Positions 8,620-17,768 are shown, counted from the stretch's first letter. The stretch is DNA of 64,000 nucleotides from Flavipsychrobacter sp. (GCA_041392855.1 JAWKLD010000001.1:482001-546000), one strand, 5' to 3'. Notes: a model not told the origin generated them from the letters alone. Numbers and translations: made by a program.

Positions 8620-9795
8620 ATGCAAACAGCGTATATAATAGCGGGTTATCGCACGGCAGTTGGTAAGTCAAAAAGAGGAGGGTTGCGTTTCTATCGTCCT
8701 GATGATATGGCGGTAGATGTGATAAAGGGATTGATGGCATCTGTCCCAGAGCTAGACCCTAAACTGGTAGATGATGTGCTGGTAGGTAATGCGGTGCCGG
8801 AGGCGGAGCAGGGATTACAGGTAGGGCGTATCATTGCCAACCGTGCTATTGGTGAGTGGGCGCCGGGTGCTACGCTCAATCGTTATTGTGCATCGGGGCT
8901 GGAGACCATTGCTATGGCTACGGCTAAGATACAGAGCGGTATGGCAAACTGCATCATTGCAGGGGGTACAGAGAGTATGAGTCTGGTGCCTACAGCGGGA
9001 TGGCGTACCATGCCCAACTACGAGATTGCTAAAGACAATGGTGATTACTACCTAAGCATGGGTTTAACTGCCGAGCAGGTAGCAAAAGATTACAAAGTAT
9101 CTCGTGAAGACCAAGACGAGTTTGCTTATCACTCTCACCAAAAAGCACTCAAAGCAATAGAAGAAGGGTACTTCAGAAAAGGAATACTACCACTTACAGT
9201 AAAGGAGATAGGGCTGAATGCTAAAGGTAAGAGAGTAGAAAAAGAATATATAGTAGATACTGATGAAGGTCCGCGTGCCGATACCTCTATGGAAGCACTA
9301 GCTAAGTTGAGACCTGTATTTGCTGAAGCGGGCACCGTAACGGCGGGTAACTCTTCTCAAACATCAGACGGTGCAGCCTTTGTTATCGTGATGGGCGAAA
9401 AGCTGATGAACCAATTGGGGCTAAAACCATGGGGTAGACTAGTGGGCTGTGCCGCAGCAGGGGTAGACCCTCGTATAATGGGTATTGGACCTGTAGCAGC
9501 AGTACCTAAAGTATTGAAGCAAGTAGGGATGCAGTTGAATGATATTGACCTGATAGAGCTCAACGAGGCATTTGCTTCACAATCGCTGGCTGTGATACGC
9601 GAGCTGGGTATGAATCCTGATATTGTAAATATTAATGGTGGTGCGATCTCTTTAGGACACCCGTTAGGTTGTAGTGGTGCTAAGCTTACCATACAGTTAC
9701 TTAACGATATGGAACGCTTGGGCAAGAAATATGGAATGGTGACCGCATGTGTGGGCGGAGGACAAGGAATAGCAGGCATTATAGAAAAAATGTAG
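8620..9795 (+). CDS. Acetyl-CoA acyltransferase (thiolase)
   Basis: The 391-residue thiolase carries all catalytic residues: nucleophile C90 in NRYCASGLE, H347 in ISLGHPLGCSGA and C377 in ACVGGGQG. The enzyme cleaves 3-ketoacyl-CoA in beta-oxidation or condenses acetyl-CoA units. The GNAVPEAEQGLQVGR segment resembles FadA/FadI-type degradative thiolases. No fadB or acyl-CoA dehydrogenase is adjacent, so chain-length specificity cannot be stated. A TAACTTTA box at 8586-8593 could be the -7 element. A promoter for the next gene overlaps its stop codon. Confidence 0.92.
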   Translation: MQTAYIIAGYRTAVGKSKRGGLRFYRPDDMAVDVIKGLMASVPELDPKLVDDVLVGNAVPEAEQGLQVGRIIANRAIGEWAPGATLNRYCASGLETIAMATAKIQSGMANCIIAGGTESMSLVPTAGWRTMPNYEIAKDNGDYYLSMGLTAEQVAKDYKVSREDQDEFAYHSHQKALKAIEEGYFRKGILPLTVKEIGLNAKGKRVEKEYIVDTDEGPRADTSMEALAKLRPVFAEAGTVTAGNSSQTSDGAAFVIVMGEKLMNQLGLKPWGRLVGCAAAGVDPRIMGIGPVAAVPKVLKQVGMQLNDIDLIELNEAFASQSLAVIRELGMNPDIVNINGGAISLGHPLGCSGAKLTIQLLNDMERLGKKYGMVTACVGGGQGIAGIIEKM

Positions 9796-9797
9796 TT

Positions 9798-9833
9798 TTT
9801 GAGAGCGGCTGGGCTAAAAAATCGTAATTTTGC
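9798..9833 (+). promoter_or_regulatory. Promoter overlapping the thiolase stop, driving the next gene
   Basis: TTTG at 9798-9801 and TAATTTTG at 9825-9832 are separated by 23 bp. The -7 box lies 27 bp before the ATG at 9859, which supports that start over the in-frame TTG at 9799. Confidence 0.65.
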
Positions 9834-9858
9834 GCAGCGTTTACATTCATTACAAGTC

Positions 9859-10704
9859 ATGCGTCAAGTATTATTAACTATTCTTATAGCGGCAACAGCC
9901 ATCCAAGCCAACGGACAGTTTATCAAAATCAAGAAACCATCTTACAATGGTATGTACTTTCAGTGGGGGTACAATAGAGATTGGTATTCGAAGAGCGATA
10001 TACAATTTAAAGGGAGTAATTACGACTTTACTATTTATGATGTAAGGGCTACTGACCAACCCGACTTTGCTGCATTCAAAAATAATCCGATAGACATAAC
10101 CATACCACAAAATAGTTACCGTATAGGTTTCTATTTGAATAAAGAACGTACGCATGCTATCGAGATCAATTACGATCATGCCAAGTATGTAATGCGCGAT
10201 TATGAAACACTAAGAGTGAAGGGGCAAATACGCGGCAATCAGATAGATAAGGATACATTTGTGCATCGTCACTTTGCGCATGTAGACCATACTAATGGAG
10301 CTAACTTTTATATGATCAACTATGTTGGTCAAAAAGAGCTGCTGGCTAATAAAAATAATGGTAGAAGAATGGCAACTGTGATATGGAAACTAGGTGGTGG
10401 TATTGTTGTTCCGCGTTCCGATGTGATCGTATTGGGAGAGCAGCTGGATAATAAGTTTCACGTTGCAGGTTATGTGTTAGGTGCCGAGGGTGGTTTGCGT
10501 TTCTACCCATTGAAAAATTTGTTTTTAGAAGCTACACTTAAAGGAGGTTTTGCCAATTACTTAAACTCACTGGGTGTGGGTGACGGTAAATTAAAACATC
10601 ACTTCTTCTATGGTGAGGTAATAGGTATGGTGGGTTATGATATTAACATAGGAATGAAGAAAAAAAGAGCAAGGTTAGAAGCCGCTGAAAAATTAAAGAA
10701 CTAG
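9859..10704 (+). CDS. Exported outer-membrane beta-barrel-like protein
   Basis: The chosen ATG gives a clean signal peptide (MRQVLLTILIAATA, ending ANGQ). The earlier TTG at 9799 lies inside the promoter. The mature ~260 residues alternate hydrophobic and aromatic positions, as in beta-barrels (MYFQWGYNRDWYSKS, then YRIGFYLNKERTHAIEINYDH, with late GGLRFYPLKNLFLEATLKG). A lysine-rich tail closes the protein. No named family was recognised. Outer-membrane location is inferred from the signal peptide and strand pattern. Confidence 0.7.
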   Translation: MRQVLLTILIAATAIQANGQFIKIKKPSYNGMYFQWGYNRDWYSKSDIQFKGSNYDFTIYDVRATDQPDFAAFKNNPIDITIPQNSYRIGFYLNKERTHAIEINYDHAKYVMRDYETLRVKGQIRGNQIDKDTFVHRHFAHVDHTNGANFYMINYVGQKELLANKNNGRRMATVIWKLGGGIVVPRSDVIVLGEQLDNKFHVAGYVLGAEGGLRFYPLKNLFLEATLKGGFANYLNSLGVGDGKLKHHFFYGEVIGMVGYDINIGMKKKRARLEAAEKLKN

Positions 10705-10711
10705 AATATAG

Positions 10712-10719
10712 TATCTTTG
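10712..10719 (+). promoter_or_regulatory. -7 element of the His-rich/TonB receptor locus
   Basis: TATCTTTG matches TAnnTTTG, 9 bp before the TTG start codon at 10729. No convincing -33 box was found. Confidence 0.45.
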
Positions 10720-10728
10720 TTATAAGTT

Positions 10729-11061
10729 TTGTTGCAACGTATACTACATAGCAGCATAGCAGTATTGCTATCCATAGTGCTACTCTTTGGTACTACACCT
10801 AAGGAGTATATACATCTTTTTGCTGATCACGTAGATACAGAGCATCGCCACCATGAGGGTCATTATCCTGTATTTGAGACAGAGCACCATCACTGTTCAT
10901 TCCTGTCTTTTACCCTTTCGCCTTTCCAACATGCTAATAATGAGGTGACGTTCAAAACGTATAAGCCTCAATTTATAATACACCAATCTGTTGCGGTTAT
11001 CCATCTTATTCCGTGCAGTGTTCCTTCTTCCCCTTCCAGAGGCCCTCCTGTTACAGTATAG
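10729..11061 (+). CDS. Small His-rich exported protein preceding a TonB receptor
   Basis: This 110-residue ORF starts at TTG. A hydrophobic segment (about 4-23) looks like a signal anchor or signal peptide. It is followed by a histidine cluster at ~33-57 (HVDTEHRHHEGH, then ETEHHHCSF), a likely transition-metal-binding patch. The C-terminal part is neutral, with a proline/serine-rich end. It precedes the TonB receptor and a lipoprotein on the same strand with short gaps, which suggests one metal-uptake unit. No Pfam family was recognised. The non-ATG start and small size make the exact start uncertain. Confidence 0.6.
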   Translation: MLQRILHSSIAVLLSIVLLFGTTPKEYIHLFADHVDTEHRHHEGHYPVFETEHHHCSFLSFTLSPFQHANNEVTFKTYKPQFIIHQSVAVIHLIPCSVPSSPSRGPPVTV

Positions 11062-11119
11062 TTCAATAGGTTCAAGTGCTTTTTATGAGCACGATTTTTT
11101 CGTTTAAACAAGGTTGACT

Positions 11120-13441
11120 ATGTATCGTAAGGTACTGATGTTGCTATTGTGTTTAGTGCCCTTTGTAGAGGTAGCTATGGCACAGAGCAAATGTGATATA
11201 GAAATACGGGTAACCGTACTAGAGGCGCATAACAAACAACCTATATATCCCGCAGTAGTTTTTGTTGATGAGCTTAATAAGGCTTTTGATACAGATGAGA
11301 AGGGGAAATTGGTGATTAATAATGTTTGTGCTGGCAAGTATACCTTTCATTTTCATGCACAAGGTTATGAGCATGCTTTAGAGCAAGTTGTTGTTCAGGA
11401 AAGTGTAGAGTTGAAATTTAAGGTTGCTCATTTGAATACAGAGTTGTCTGAAGTTGTAGTAGCAGAAGAAAGACAACAGTCGCTATTGCAATCTAAGGAA
11501 CAACTGAATAAAGCCGAGCTAGATGCCAATAGTGGAAAGACGCTGGGGGATATGTTGCAAGCAGTGAACGGTGTTACTACTATTTCCAACGGTGCTACAA
11601 TTGCTAAGCCTGTAATACATGGGCTACATAGTAATAGAATAGTGCTGATGAATAATGGAGTGCGCCAAGAAGACCAGCAATGGGGTGGTGAGCATGCGCC
11701 TAATATAGACCCCTTCTTAGCAAATAATATTACTGTAGTAAAAGGGGCTGCTAGTGTTCAGTATGGTACGGATGCTATAGCCGGTGTAGTGCTTGTAGAG
11801 CCTGCACCTCTAAGAAGCCAACCAGGTTGGGAGGGTGAGTTGAACCTTGCAGGTTTTAGTAATAACAGAATGGGGGTAGCCTCAGCTATGGTTGGGCATA
11901 ATTTTAAGAAAATACAGCCTCTTAGCTTTCGCTTGCAAGGTACTTTTAAGCAAGGGGGCAATTATCGTATCCCAAACTACTGGGTAGCCAATACAGGGGT
12001 GAAGGAGAATAATTATTCAGCTGCTTTGGGCTGGCGCAAACTGCATTATGGTGCAGAGGTGTTCTATAGTCGTTTCAATACCGATCTGGGTATCTATCGT
12101 GGAGCGCATACTGGAAATCAAGACGACCTTAATGCGGCGATAAGAAGTGACAAGCCTTTGGTTGTGGCTGATTTTACTTACGATATAGAAAGACCGCGCC
12201 AACATGTAGAGCACGACCTTATTAAAGCCAAAGGGTATTTAGATACTAAATATGGTATGCTGCATGCAACATATGCTTATCAGCACAACTTTAGACAGGA
12301 GTATGATGTACTACGTCAAGAAAACGGGAAAGCTCAATTGAATGTAACCTTGAATACGCAGACTTTAAACTTAAACATGGAACATAGACCTGTGTGGAAG
12401 TTGAAAGGGAAAATAGGAGTGGATGGTATTGTTCAAGAGAACTTTATACAGCCGGGAGATAGGGTTTTTATTCCCAATTATCGTTCTAACGGCTGGGCAG
12501 CATATCTAATAGAAAGATATAAAGGTAATAACTTGTTATTAGAAGCGGGCTTGCGCTACGACTATAGGAGTTATGATGTATATAATGCTCAAGGTACTAA
12601 CCAGCAGGTGGCACAATATCATTATAACTTCAATAATGTATCGGGTACCATTGGGCTCACCAAGCAAGTGAGTAAAAATTGGGAAGTGATAACGACTGTA
12701 GCTAACTCGTGGCGCGCTCCGCAAACCAATGAATTGTTTAGTGCGGGTTTTCATCATGGTGCTGCCAGGATAGAGTTAGGTAATACGAACTTATCGCCGG
12801 AGCGTTCCTATAATTTGAATGTAGAGAGTAAACATCGTTTTGGTACAAAGCTATCTACCGAAATAGCTTTGTATACGCAGTATATTCAGAACTTCATTTA
12901 CCTCGAACCTGGTAATGATCTATTGACCATTAGAGGATATTTTAAAACCTTCAATTATAAGCAAACCAATGCTCATTTAACGGGTGCTGACTTAGGTATA
13001 AATTATCTTTGGAGTAGTAGTTTGACTTCAAAGATAAAAGCCTCTTTTCTATTGGCAAGAAATGTTACAGCCAAAGATTGGTTGATACTTATGCCTGCCG
13101 ATAGGTTATCGTTGAGTACCACATATAAAAAAGACATCAATGAAAAAATAAGGGAAGCATTTGTGTCTATAGATGGAAGATATGTATTTCAACAAAAGAG
13201 AATACCAGCCAATTTTGACCAAATAGATTTTCCACGGCCTCCGAAAGGTTATTTCCTTTTAGATGCATCTGTAGGAGCTAAGCTATTGGTCAATCAACAA
13301 CCTATACACTTAAGTTTAAGTGTAACTAATATTTTAAACCAACGGTACCGAGACTATTTAGATGCCTTCCGATACTTTATAGACCAGCAAGGAAGGAATG
13401 TAATACTAAGAGTACGTGTACCTATTTCAATTAATCAGTAA
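11120..13441 (+). CDS. TonB-dependent outer membrane receptor, ZnuD-like
   Basis: The 773-residue protein starts at ATG 11120; the TTG two codons earlier is unlikely. Signal peptide ~1-22 is followed by a carboxypeptidase-regulatory-like N-terminal extension (about 28-105). The plug begins near 140: TLGDMLQAVNGV, PVIHGLHSNRIVLMNNGVRQ and VVKGAASVQYGTDAIAGVV. A 22-strand-type barrel ends in VILRVRVPISIN. The plug HGLHSNRI and QQWGGEHAP segments resemble zinc receptors such as ZnuD. Substrate zinc is inference, supported by the His-rich neighbour. A lipoprotein follows 11 bp downstream. Confidence 0.88.
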   Translation: MYRKVLMLLLCLVPFVEVAMAQSKCDIEIRVTVLEAHNKQPIYPAVVFVDELNKAFDTDEKGKLVINNVCAGKYTFHFHAQGYEHALEQVVVQESVELKFKVAHLNTELSEVVVAEERQQSLLQSKEQLNKAELDANSGKTLGDMLQAVNGVTTISNGATIAKPVIHGLHSNRIVLMNNGVRQEDQQWGGEHAPNIDPFLANNITVVKGAASVQYGTDAIAGVVLVEPAPLRSQPGWEGELNLAGFSNNRMGVASAMVGHNFKKIQPLSFRLQGTFKQGGNYRIPNYWVANTGVKENNYSAALGWRKLHYGAEVFYSRFNTDLGIYRGAHTGNQDDLNAAIRSDKPLVVADFTYDIERPRQHVEHDLIKAKGYLDTKYGMLHATYAYQHNFRQEYDVLRQENGKAQLNVTLNTQTLNLNMEHRPVWKLKGKIGVDGIVQENFIQPGDRVFIPNYRSNGWAAYLIERYKGNNLLLEAGLRYDYRSYDVYNAQGTNQQVAQYHYNFNNVSGTIGLTKQVSKNWEVITTVANSWRAPQTNELFSAGFHHGAARIELGNTNLSPERSYNLNVESKHRFGTKLSTEIALYTQYIQNFIYLEPGNDLLTIRGYFKTFNYKQTNAHLTGADLGINYLWSSSLTSKIKASFLLARNVTAKDWLILMPADRLSLSTTYKKDINEKIREAFVSIDGRYVFQQKRIPANFDQIDFPRPPKGYFLLDASVGAKLLVNQQPIHLSLSVTNILNQRYRDYLDAFRYFIDQQGRNVILRVRVPISINQ

Positions 13442-13452
13442 ACAAATAAAAG

Positions 13453-14034
13453 ATGAAAAATATATTTAGAGTTTTATTACTAGGCGCTTTAGTAGCAGTA
13501 TCTGTTACATCGTGTACTAAGAAGAATGAGAATTTAGTCGTTAACCCAACACCGCAAGAGCAGGAATTGATCACTACCATAAAACTCGTGGTCACTAATA
13601 GCGCAGGTTTCAATAAAACCTTTAGCTATAAAGTAGATAATGGTTTTAATAGTACAACACCTGCTACACCGGTAATTGATGATGTTGTGCTAGCGCCCAA
13701 TACTACTTACAATGTATCAGTAGAGGTATGGAACGAAGCTGAAAATCCTGTAGAGGATATTACCACGGAGGTGAAAGCAGAAAATACTGAACATTTATTC
13801 GTGTTGGAAAGTGCACCTGCAAATGGCGCAGGTAGTATATCATTTACTAACGGTAGTAAGGATGATAACGGTAATCCCTTAAACCAAACCATAGACTTTA
13901 CTACAGGAGCTGCAGGCAATGGTGTACTAACTGTGACTTTAAAGCATGAGCCTACAGATAAGAATGCTGCTAATGCAGATGCAGCAGGAGGGGAAACAGA
14001 CGCTAAGGCAATATTCCCTGTAAAGCTCAATTAA
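13453..14034 (+). CDS. Lipoprotein co-transcribed with the TonB receptor
   Basis: The 193-residue lipoprotein has the lipobox VTSC near residue 23. The mature part is rich in Thr/Asn with beta-sandwich-like repeats and ends in a GGETDAKAIFPVKLN tail. The combination of receptor plus this small lipoprotein recurs in Bacteroidota in my recollection, where such proteins are often labelled type 1 periplasmic-binding-fold-like without evidence. It is probably surface- or periplasm-facing and helps the receptor capture its ligand. A strong terminator closes the unit. Confidence 0.75.
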   Translation: MKNIFRVLLLGALVAVSVTSCTKKNENLVVNPTPQEQELITTIKLVVTNSAGFNKTFSYKVDNGFNSTTPATPVIDDVVLAPNTTYNVSVEVWNEAENPVEDITTEVKAENTEHLFVLESAPANGAGSISFTNGSKDDNGNPLNQTIDFTTGAAGNGVLTVTLKHEPTDKNAANADAAGGETDAKAIFPVKLN

Positions 14035-14072
14035 TAGAAAATGGCTTGATTTTTGCTGTTTATAGATATGTT

Positions 14073-14112
14073 AAAGCCAGCTATTTTATTCAATAAATAG
14101 CTGGCTTTTTTG
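14073..14112 (+). terminator. Terminator of the TonB receptor unit
   Basis: AAAGCCAGCTATTT pairs with AAATAGCTGGCTTT around a short loop, followed by a T run. Confidence 0.9.
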
Positions 14113-14159
14113 TTTAAAAGTTGTAAATTGATATTAAATAACGATTAAAAAGGTAATAT

Positions 14160-14429
14160 ATGACAACAGGTGTTTTAATAGCTAAAGAGGAGATCCCAGA
14201 GTACAACATTGTGCCTGCATTCGTTGATAAGACAGCTTACTGGCAAAAAGAACTACAATATGCAGCCCGATTAGGAAATGAATTTAAGGGTAAAACCACC
14301 ATTACATTTGAAACAAGACAAGGACCTAAAACAGTTTCAACAACTGTGTGGTCAGTTATGGACAACTATTTGCAGCTGAAAGGAGGAATGACCATACCTC
14401 TGGCAAGTATAATAGATGTTCGTTTCTAA
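14160..14429 (+). CDS. Conserved-looking small protein of unknown function
   Basis: The 89-residue soluble protein has no signal peptide or membrane segment. It is a mix of charged and beta-strand-like stretches, ending with TTITFETRQGPKTVSTTVW and GGMTIPLASIIDVRF. The last segment has the shape of small Sm- or PH-like barrel proteins that bind through a beta-strand edge, but no family was recognised. It stands alone after a terminator. Coding quality and an ATG start support it as a real gene. Confidence 0.65.
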   Translation: MTTGVLIAKEEIPEYNIVPAFVDKTAYWQKELQYAARLGNEFKGKTTITFETRQGPKTVSTTVWSVMDNYLQLKGGMTIPLASIIDVRF

Positions 14430-14593
14430 GGTAAATAAAGGTAATGTTTCTATGCCTGTATCGTATGATATGGGCATTTTTGTTTCTTGATATACAGCAA
14501 TGTCATTCAAGTGTGTTTTTTAACTACTTGTTATGATATTATTTTGGTTTTACGTAATATTGCTATTCGTTGAAAAATAACTTTTACAGTATT

Positions 14594-15394
14594 ATGCGCA
14601 TAGCTAAAATTCTTACTATCATAGCCCTTACGGCTGGAGTTGTTTCTTTGTACAGTTGTACTAAAGAAAAGGAGTATACAAATGGTAATGGAATCACAAT
14701 TCCACCTGCTTCTGATTCGGTAAACCCTAGTTTGATAAACGCTTCTAATAGTGATATCTTCTTCAGAGTTTATAATACTGAGACTGATTATAAGGCAAAT
14801 ACTAATCTAGTGTCTTCAGGCATGGTGCTGAAGGGTAAACAATTAAGCTTTAAGTCTACAAAAAGTACAACAGATTCTCTACGTTTCATTATAGAGTGGT
14901 TTACTGCAGATGGTTCTACTTCAAACTGGTTGAATACAGATGTTGCTAGAACATTCAAATTTGCAAGAAATAACGGTGTTCAATATTTTTCAATAGATAA
15001 TATTGCAGCAGATTCATCTCACCTTATTGCTTTAGGTTTATCAGGAGATAGCTCTACATGGGTAACTAGTACTTATTTAGATGCTACACCGAATAATGAT
15101 AAAGTTGATACAGCTCGTATCATTAAAATGTATAGAAACTTTAAAGGTAAAGTAACTAGAATTACTCAAACAGGTGGAACATTCTCTACAGCTACTGATG
15201 ATGTTACATATGCTGTAAGTGCTAATGGTAAGAAAGTAACAATAACATTATCTAAAGATGGTGCAGCATATGGTACTCTTACTAATAATAACTTTAACCT
15301 AAGTAATCAAGTAGATACTATATACTCTTCAAACAGAGCTAAAGTAACTTTTGCGGGTTCAAACCGCCAGTTCTCAATGAATAGAAGTAACTAG
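14594..15394 (+). CDS. Lipoprotein of unknown function
   Basis: Starting at ATG 14594 (an in-frame TTG lies 24 bp upstream) gives a lipoprotein signal ending SLYSC near residue 22. The mature ~244 residues are Ser/Thr/Asn-rich and beta-strand-like, with no recognised catalytic domain. The segment SSHLIALGLSGDSSTW and later KKVTITLSKDGAAYG suggest immunoglobulin-like folding. It is a single-gene unit with its own terminator. Function unknown; cell-envelope location is clear. Confidence 0.7.
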   Translation: MRIAKILTIIALTAGVVSLYSCTKEKEYTNGNGITIPPASDSVNPSLINASNSDIFFRVYNTETDYKANTNLVSSGMVLKGKQLSFKSTKSTTDSLRFIIEWFTADGSTSNWLNTDVARTFKFARNNGVQYFSIDNIAADSSHLIALGLSGDSSTWVTSTYLDATPNNDKVDTARIIKMYRNFKGKVTRITQTGGTFSTATDDVTYAVSANGKKVTITLSKDGAAYGTLTNNNFNLSNQVDTIYSSNRAKVTFAGSNRQFSMNRSN

Positions 15395-15411
15395 TAAACG
15401 ATATTTATAAT

Positions 15412-15443
15412 AAAAAGGGGTGCTAATTGAGCATCCCTTTTTT
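15412..15443 (+). terminator. Terminator after the lipoprotein gene
   Basis: AAAAGGGGTGCT pairs with AGCATCCCTTTT (one G-T pair) around AATTG and runs into T residues. Confidence 0.85.
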
Positions 15444-15505
15444 ATTTATACCTACTATCAATTCTTTTTAAGTGCTAAAGCACTATAATATTGAATATTA
15501 GTATT

Positions 15506-15513
15506 TATCTTTG
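15506..15513 (+). promoter_or_regulatory. -7 element of the ACP operon
   Basis: TATCTTTG matches TAnnTTTG, 49 bp before the ACP start. No good -33 partner was seen. Confidence 0.5.
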
Positions 15514-15562
15514 CATTTTACATATAATCAAAAACGGAACCCCTTAACGTTTTATTATTGTT

Positions 15563-15817
15563 ATGAATCAACAGGAGATTATAGACCGCATTAATTCATT
15601 TATGGTCGAAGATTTTGAAGTAGAAGAGTCGGCAATACAACCTAGTGCTGATCTTAAAAGTACTTTAGATCTTGATAGTTTAGATTACATAGACCTTGTA
15701 GTAGCTATTGAGCAAAACTTTGGGTTTAAAGTAAAACCAGAAGATTTCCAAGAGATGCATACAATACAAGATTTCTACGATTATGTAACTAAGCGCTTGG
15801 AAGCTAGTAATGTCTGA
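15563..15817 (+). CDS. Acyl carrier protein of a flexirubin/aryl-polyene-type operon
   Basis: The 84-residue ACP has the phosphopantetheine serine S39 in the motif LDSLDYIDLV, acidic helices and a C-terminal DFYDYVTKRL. It is the first gene of a six-gene operon, overlapping the acyltransferase by 8 bp. It is more divergent than a housekeeping AcpP, and the operon context (acyltransferase, dehydratase, thioesterase, ketosynthase) indicates a dedicated carrier for pigment or specialised lipid synthesis. Confidence 0.88.
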   Translation: MNQQEIIDRINSFMVEDFEVEESAIQPSADLKSTLDLDSLDYIDLVVAIEQNFGFKVKPEDFQEMHTIQDFYDYVTKRLEASNV

Positions 15818-16694
15818 TAACCCTAAATGGGATGGTAAATCTCGTGGCTCCACTTTAGGCTACAAGATATTCGTTTGGTTGCTACGTGTTGGTGGTTTAG
15901 CCCCTGCTTATGCATTATTACACTTTGTTACCCTTTACTATTTATTCTTTGTCCCGAAAGCTACAAAGCCACTTATATACCTTTATCAGGAACGTTTAGG
16001 CTATTCAAAAAGTAAGGCCAAAAAGCTGTTAAGGAAAAATTTACTGTTTTTCGGGCAGACACTTATAGACAAGATAGTAGTACTAGCAGGCTTGCCTAAT
16101 AAGCTTAGCTTTGAACATACAGGTGTAGAGCATATTGAAGAAATGGTAGCCGCTGGTAAAGGGGGGATATTAGTAAGTGCCCATTTGGGTAATTGGGAGG
16201 TTGCAGGTCATTTATTGAAGAGGGTAAACACTACGATAAACATTTTAATGTATGATGGGGAAGGAGAGCAAGTAAAAGCTTACATGGAGCAGTTTGACGG
16301 CAACAAATCCTTCAATATTATATATCTAAAAGAAGACAACTCTCACATCTACGAAATAACGGCAGCTCTAAATAGAAACGAGCTTATATGCTTACATGCT
16401 GATAGGTATAGACCAGGTAATAGAACAATTACTCACGAGTTTTTAGGTAAGGAAGCCCAGTTTCCTATAGGGCCATTTACACTAGGTGCAAAATTAAAAG
16501 CACCAGTCTGTTTTGTTTTTGCCTTTAAAGAGACTAATTTTCACTATCATTTTTATGCTTTCCCTTCTACAATTTATGAAGGTAGAGGAATGGAAGGCAT
16601 TAACAACATGCTGAAAGCATATATTGCGTTGATGGAGAAATATATAAAGAAATACCCAGCGCAATGGTTTAATTACTTTGATTTTTGGAACTAA
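15810..16694 (+). CDS. LpxL/HtrB-type lysophospholipid acyltransferase
   Basis: The 294-residue membrane-associated acyltransferase has the catalytic HLGNWE motif at 125-130, where H and E are the active pair. A hydrophobic N-terminal segment lies near 20-50 and a late LHADRYRPGNRT segment is also present. Family members attach acyl chains to lipid A or similar acceptors. In aryl polyene and flexirubin clusters an enzyme of this type is thought to transfer the finished chain to a lipid or resorcinol acceptor. Its start lies within the ACP gene and its stop overlaps the next ATG (TAATG), so translation is coupled. Confidence 0.88.
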   Translation: MSDNPKWDGKSRGSTLGYKIFVWLLRVGGLAPAYALLHFVTLYYLFFVPKATKPLIYLYQERLGYSKSKAKKLLRKNLLFFGQTLIDKIVVLAGLPNKLSFEHTGVEHIEEMVAAGKGGILVSAHLGNWEVAGHLLKRVNTTINILMYDGEGEQVKAYMEQFDGNKSFNIIYLKEDNSHIYEITAALNRNELICLHADRYRPGNRTITHEFLGKEAQFPIGPFTLGAKLKAPVCFVFAFKETNFHYHFYAFPSTIYEGRGMEGINNMLKAYIALMEKYIKKYPAQWFNYFDFWN

Positions 16695-17113
16695 TGGATC
16701 AGACGGAAATAATCAATTATATACCACAGAGAGCACCATTTGTAATGGTGGATGAAGTATTGCAGGCTGATGAACATATTTCAAAAACGAAATTTGAAAT
16801 TAGGCCTGATAATTTGTTTGTAAAAAACGGTGAGTTTATAGAGCCGGGTCTTGTAGAGAATATGGCACAAACTGCAGGTGCAGGTACTGGTTATCGATAC
16901 CAATCTAAGGGGGAAGTGGTGCCCGTTGGTTTCATAGCGTCTATTAAAGGTTTAGAGGTGCTGTCGTTACCTAAAGTAGGTGATGTGCTGGAAACATCAG
17001 TTGTTATAACCCACAAAGTAATGAATGTGTATGTGGTGGAGTGTACAGTGTATTTGAATGAAGAGAAGGTGGCTAGTTGCGAAATGAAGATATTTGAACA
17101 ATCTGAAAAATAG
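16694..17113 (+). CDS. Beta-hydroxyacyl-ACP dehydratase-like hotdog protein
   Basis: Starting at ATG 16694 (overlapping the previous TAA) gives 139 residues. The sequence fits the FabZ/FabA-like hotdog family: INYIPQRAPFVMVDEVL at the start, EPGLVENMAQTAGAGTG over the central helix, and PVGFIASIKGLEVL. The glutamate in LVENMAQ corresponds to the FabZ helix acid. The FabZ histidine normally found in HRxPFLLVD is replaced by glutamine (PQRAPF), as in ApeP-like proteins, so activity may be altered or supportive. It probably acts on the operon's own ACP-bound intermediates. Confidence 0.82.
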   Translation: MDQTEIINYIPQRAPFVMVDEVLQADEHISKTKFEIRPDNLFVKNGEFIEPGLVENMAQTAGAGTGYRYQSKGEVVPVGFIASIKGLEVLSLPKVGDVLETSVVITHKVMNVYVVECTVYLNEEKVASCEMKIFEQSEK

Positions 17114-17118
17114 ACATC

Positions 17119-17757
17119 ATGAAACAAATTATTACTCTTATCGCATTAGTACTAGCAGGTACGTTTTCTAATGCACAAACCAAGGCTGACATTTTTGATA
17201 AGAAAGTGCCTATAACTTGGTTAGGACTTGATTTTTCGGAGCTACACTTTATAGGAGATGCAGCACAATGGCAAGATGTAGGCGGTATTAGTAATTCAGA
17301 ACTGCAAGAGAAATACTTTGTTTCCTGGAATGAGCTTTTCCATACGGAGAAAGATAAATATGACGTAGCAGACGCTATGTATCGTAAAAAAGCGGATTAT
17401 GCAATAGAAGTAGTTGCCGCAATAAATGAGCAGTCTGAGAAAGATCATTTTGGGCATGGCAATGATGAGTTTAGGCATCTTTCTGAAGATGATATTGCTA
17501 AAATGGTAAAGGCCTATGACTATAAGGATAGGGCAGGGTTAGGTATGGTGTTTATAGTAGAAGGGTTACACAAAGAAGCTAAGAAGGCATCTATATGGGT
17601 AGCCTATGTAAATATGAGTACCAAGGAACTATTGTTAGCAAAACAAATAGAAGGAAAAGCAGGTGGTTTTGGTTTTAGAAACTATTGGGCTAAATCTTTC
17701 TTCAATGGTTTGAGAGAGGTGAAAGACAACTACGGTAAGTGGAAAAAGGGTAAATAG
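17119..17757 (+). CDS. Exported protein of unknown function in the ACP operon
   Basis: The 212-residue protein has a signal peptide (1-20, ending SNAQ). The mature part is alpha/beta in character with an HFGHGNDEF stretch near 113 and a C-terminal GFGFRNYWAKSFFNGLREV. No LolA or GDSL motif was seen, although a LolA-like carrier often occupies this position in aryl polyene clusters. It is located 5 bp after the dehydratase gene and 11 bp before the thioesterase gene, so it belongs to the pathway. A periplasmic role in transport or attachment of the product is inferred. Confidence 0.72.
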   Translation: MKQIITLIALVLAGTFSNAQTKADIFDKKVPITWLGLDFSELHFIGDAAQWQDVGGISNSELQEKYFVSWNELFHTEKDKYDVADAMYRKKADYAIEVVAAINEQSEKDHFGHGNDEFRHLSEDDIAKMVKAYDYKDRAGLGMVFIVEGLHKEAKKASIWVAYVNMSTKELLLAKQIEGKAGGFGFRNYWAKSFFNGLREVKDNYGKWKKGK

Positions 17758-17768
17758 TAATTTAGATA

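Noticed and set aside
9799..9858. TTG start extending the barrel protein N terminus
   Set aside because: The TTG is within a consensus promoter and the ATG at 9859 gives a normal signal peptide.
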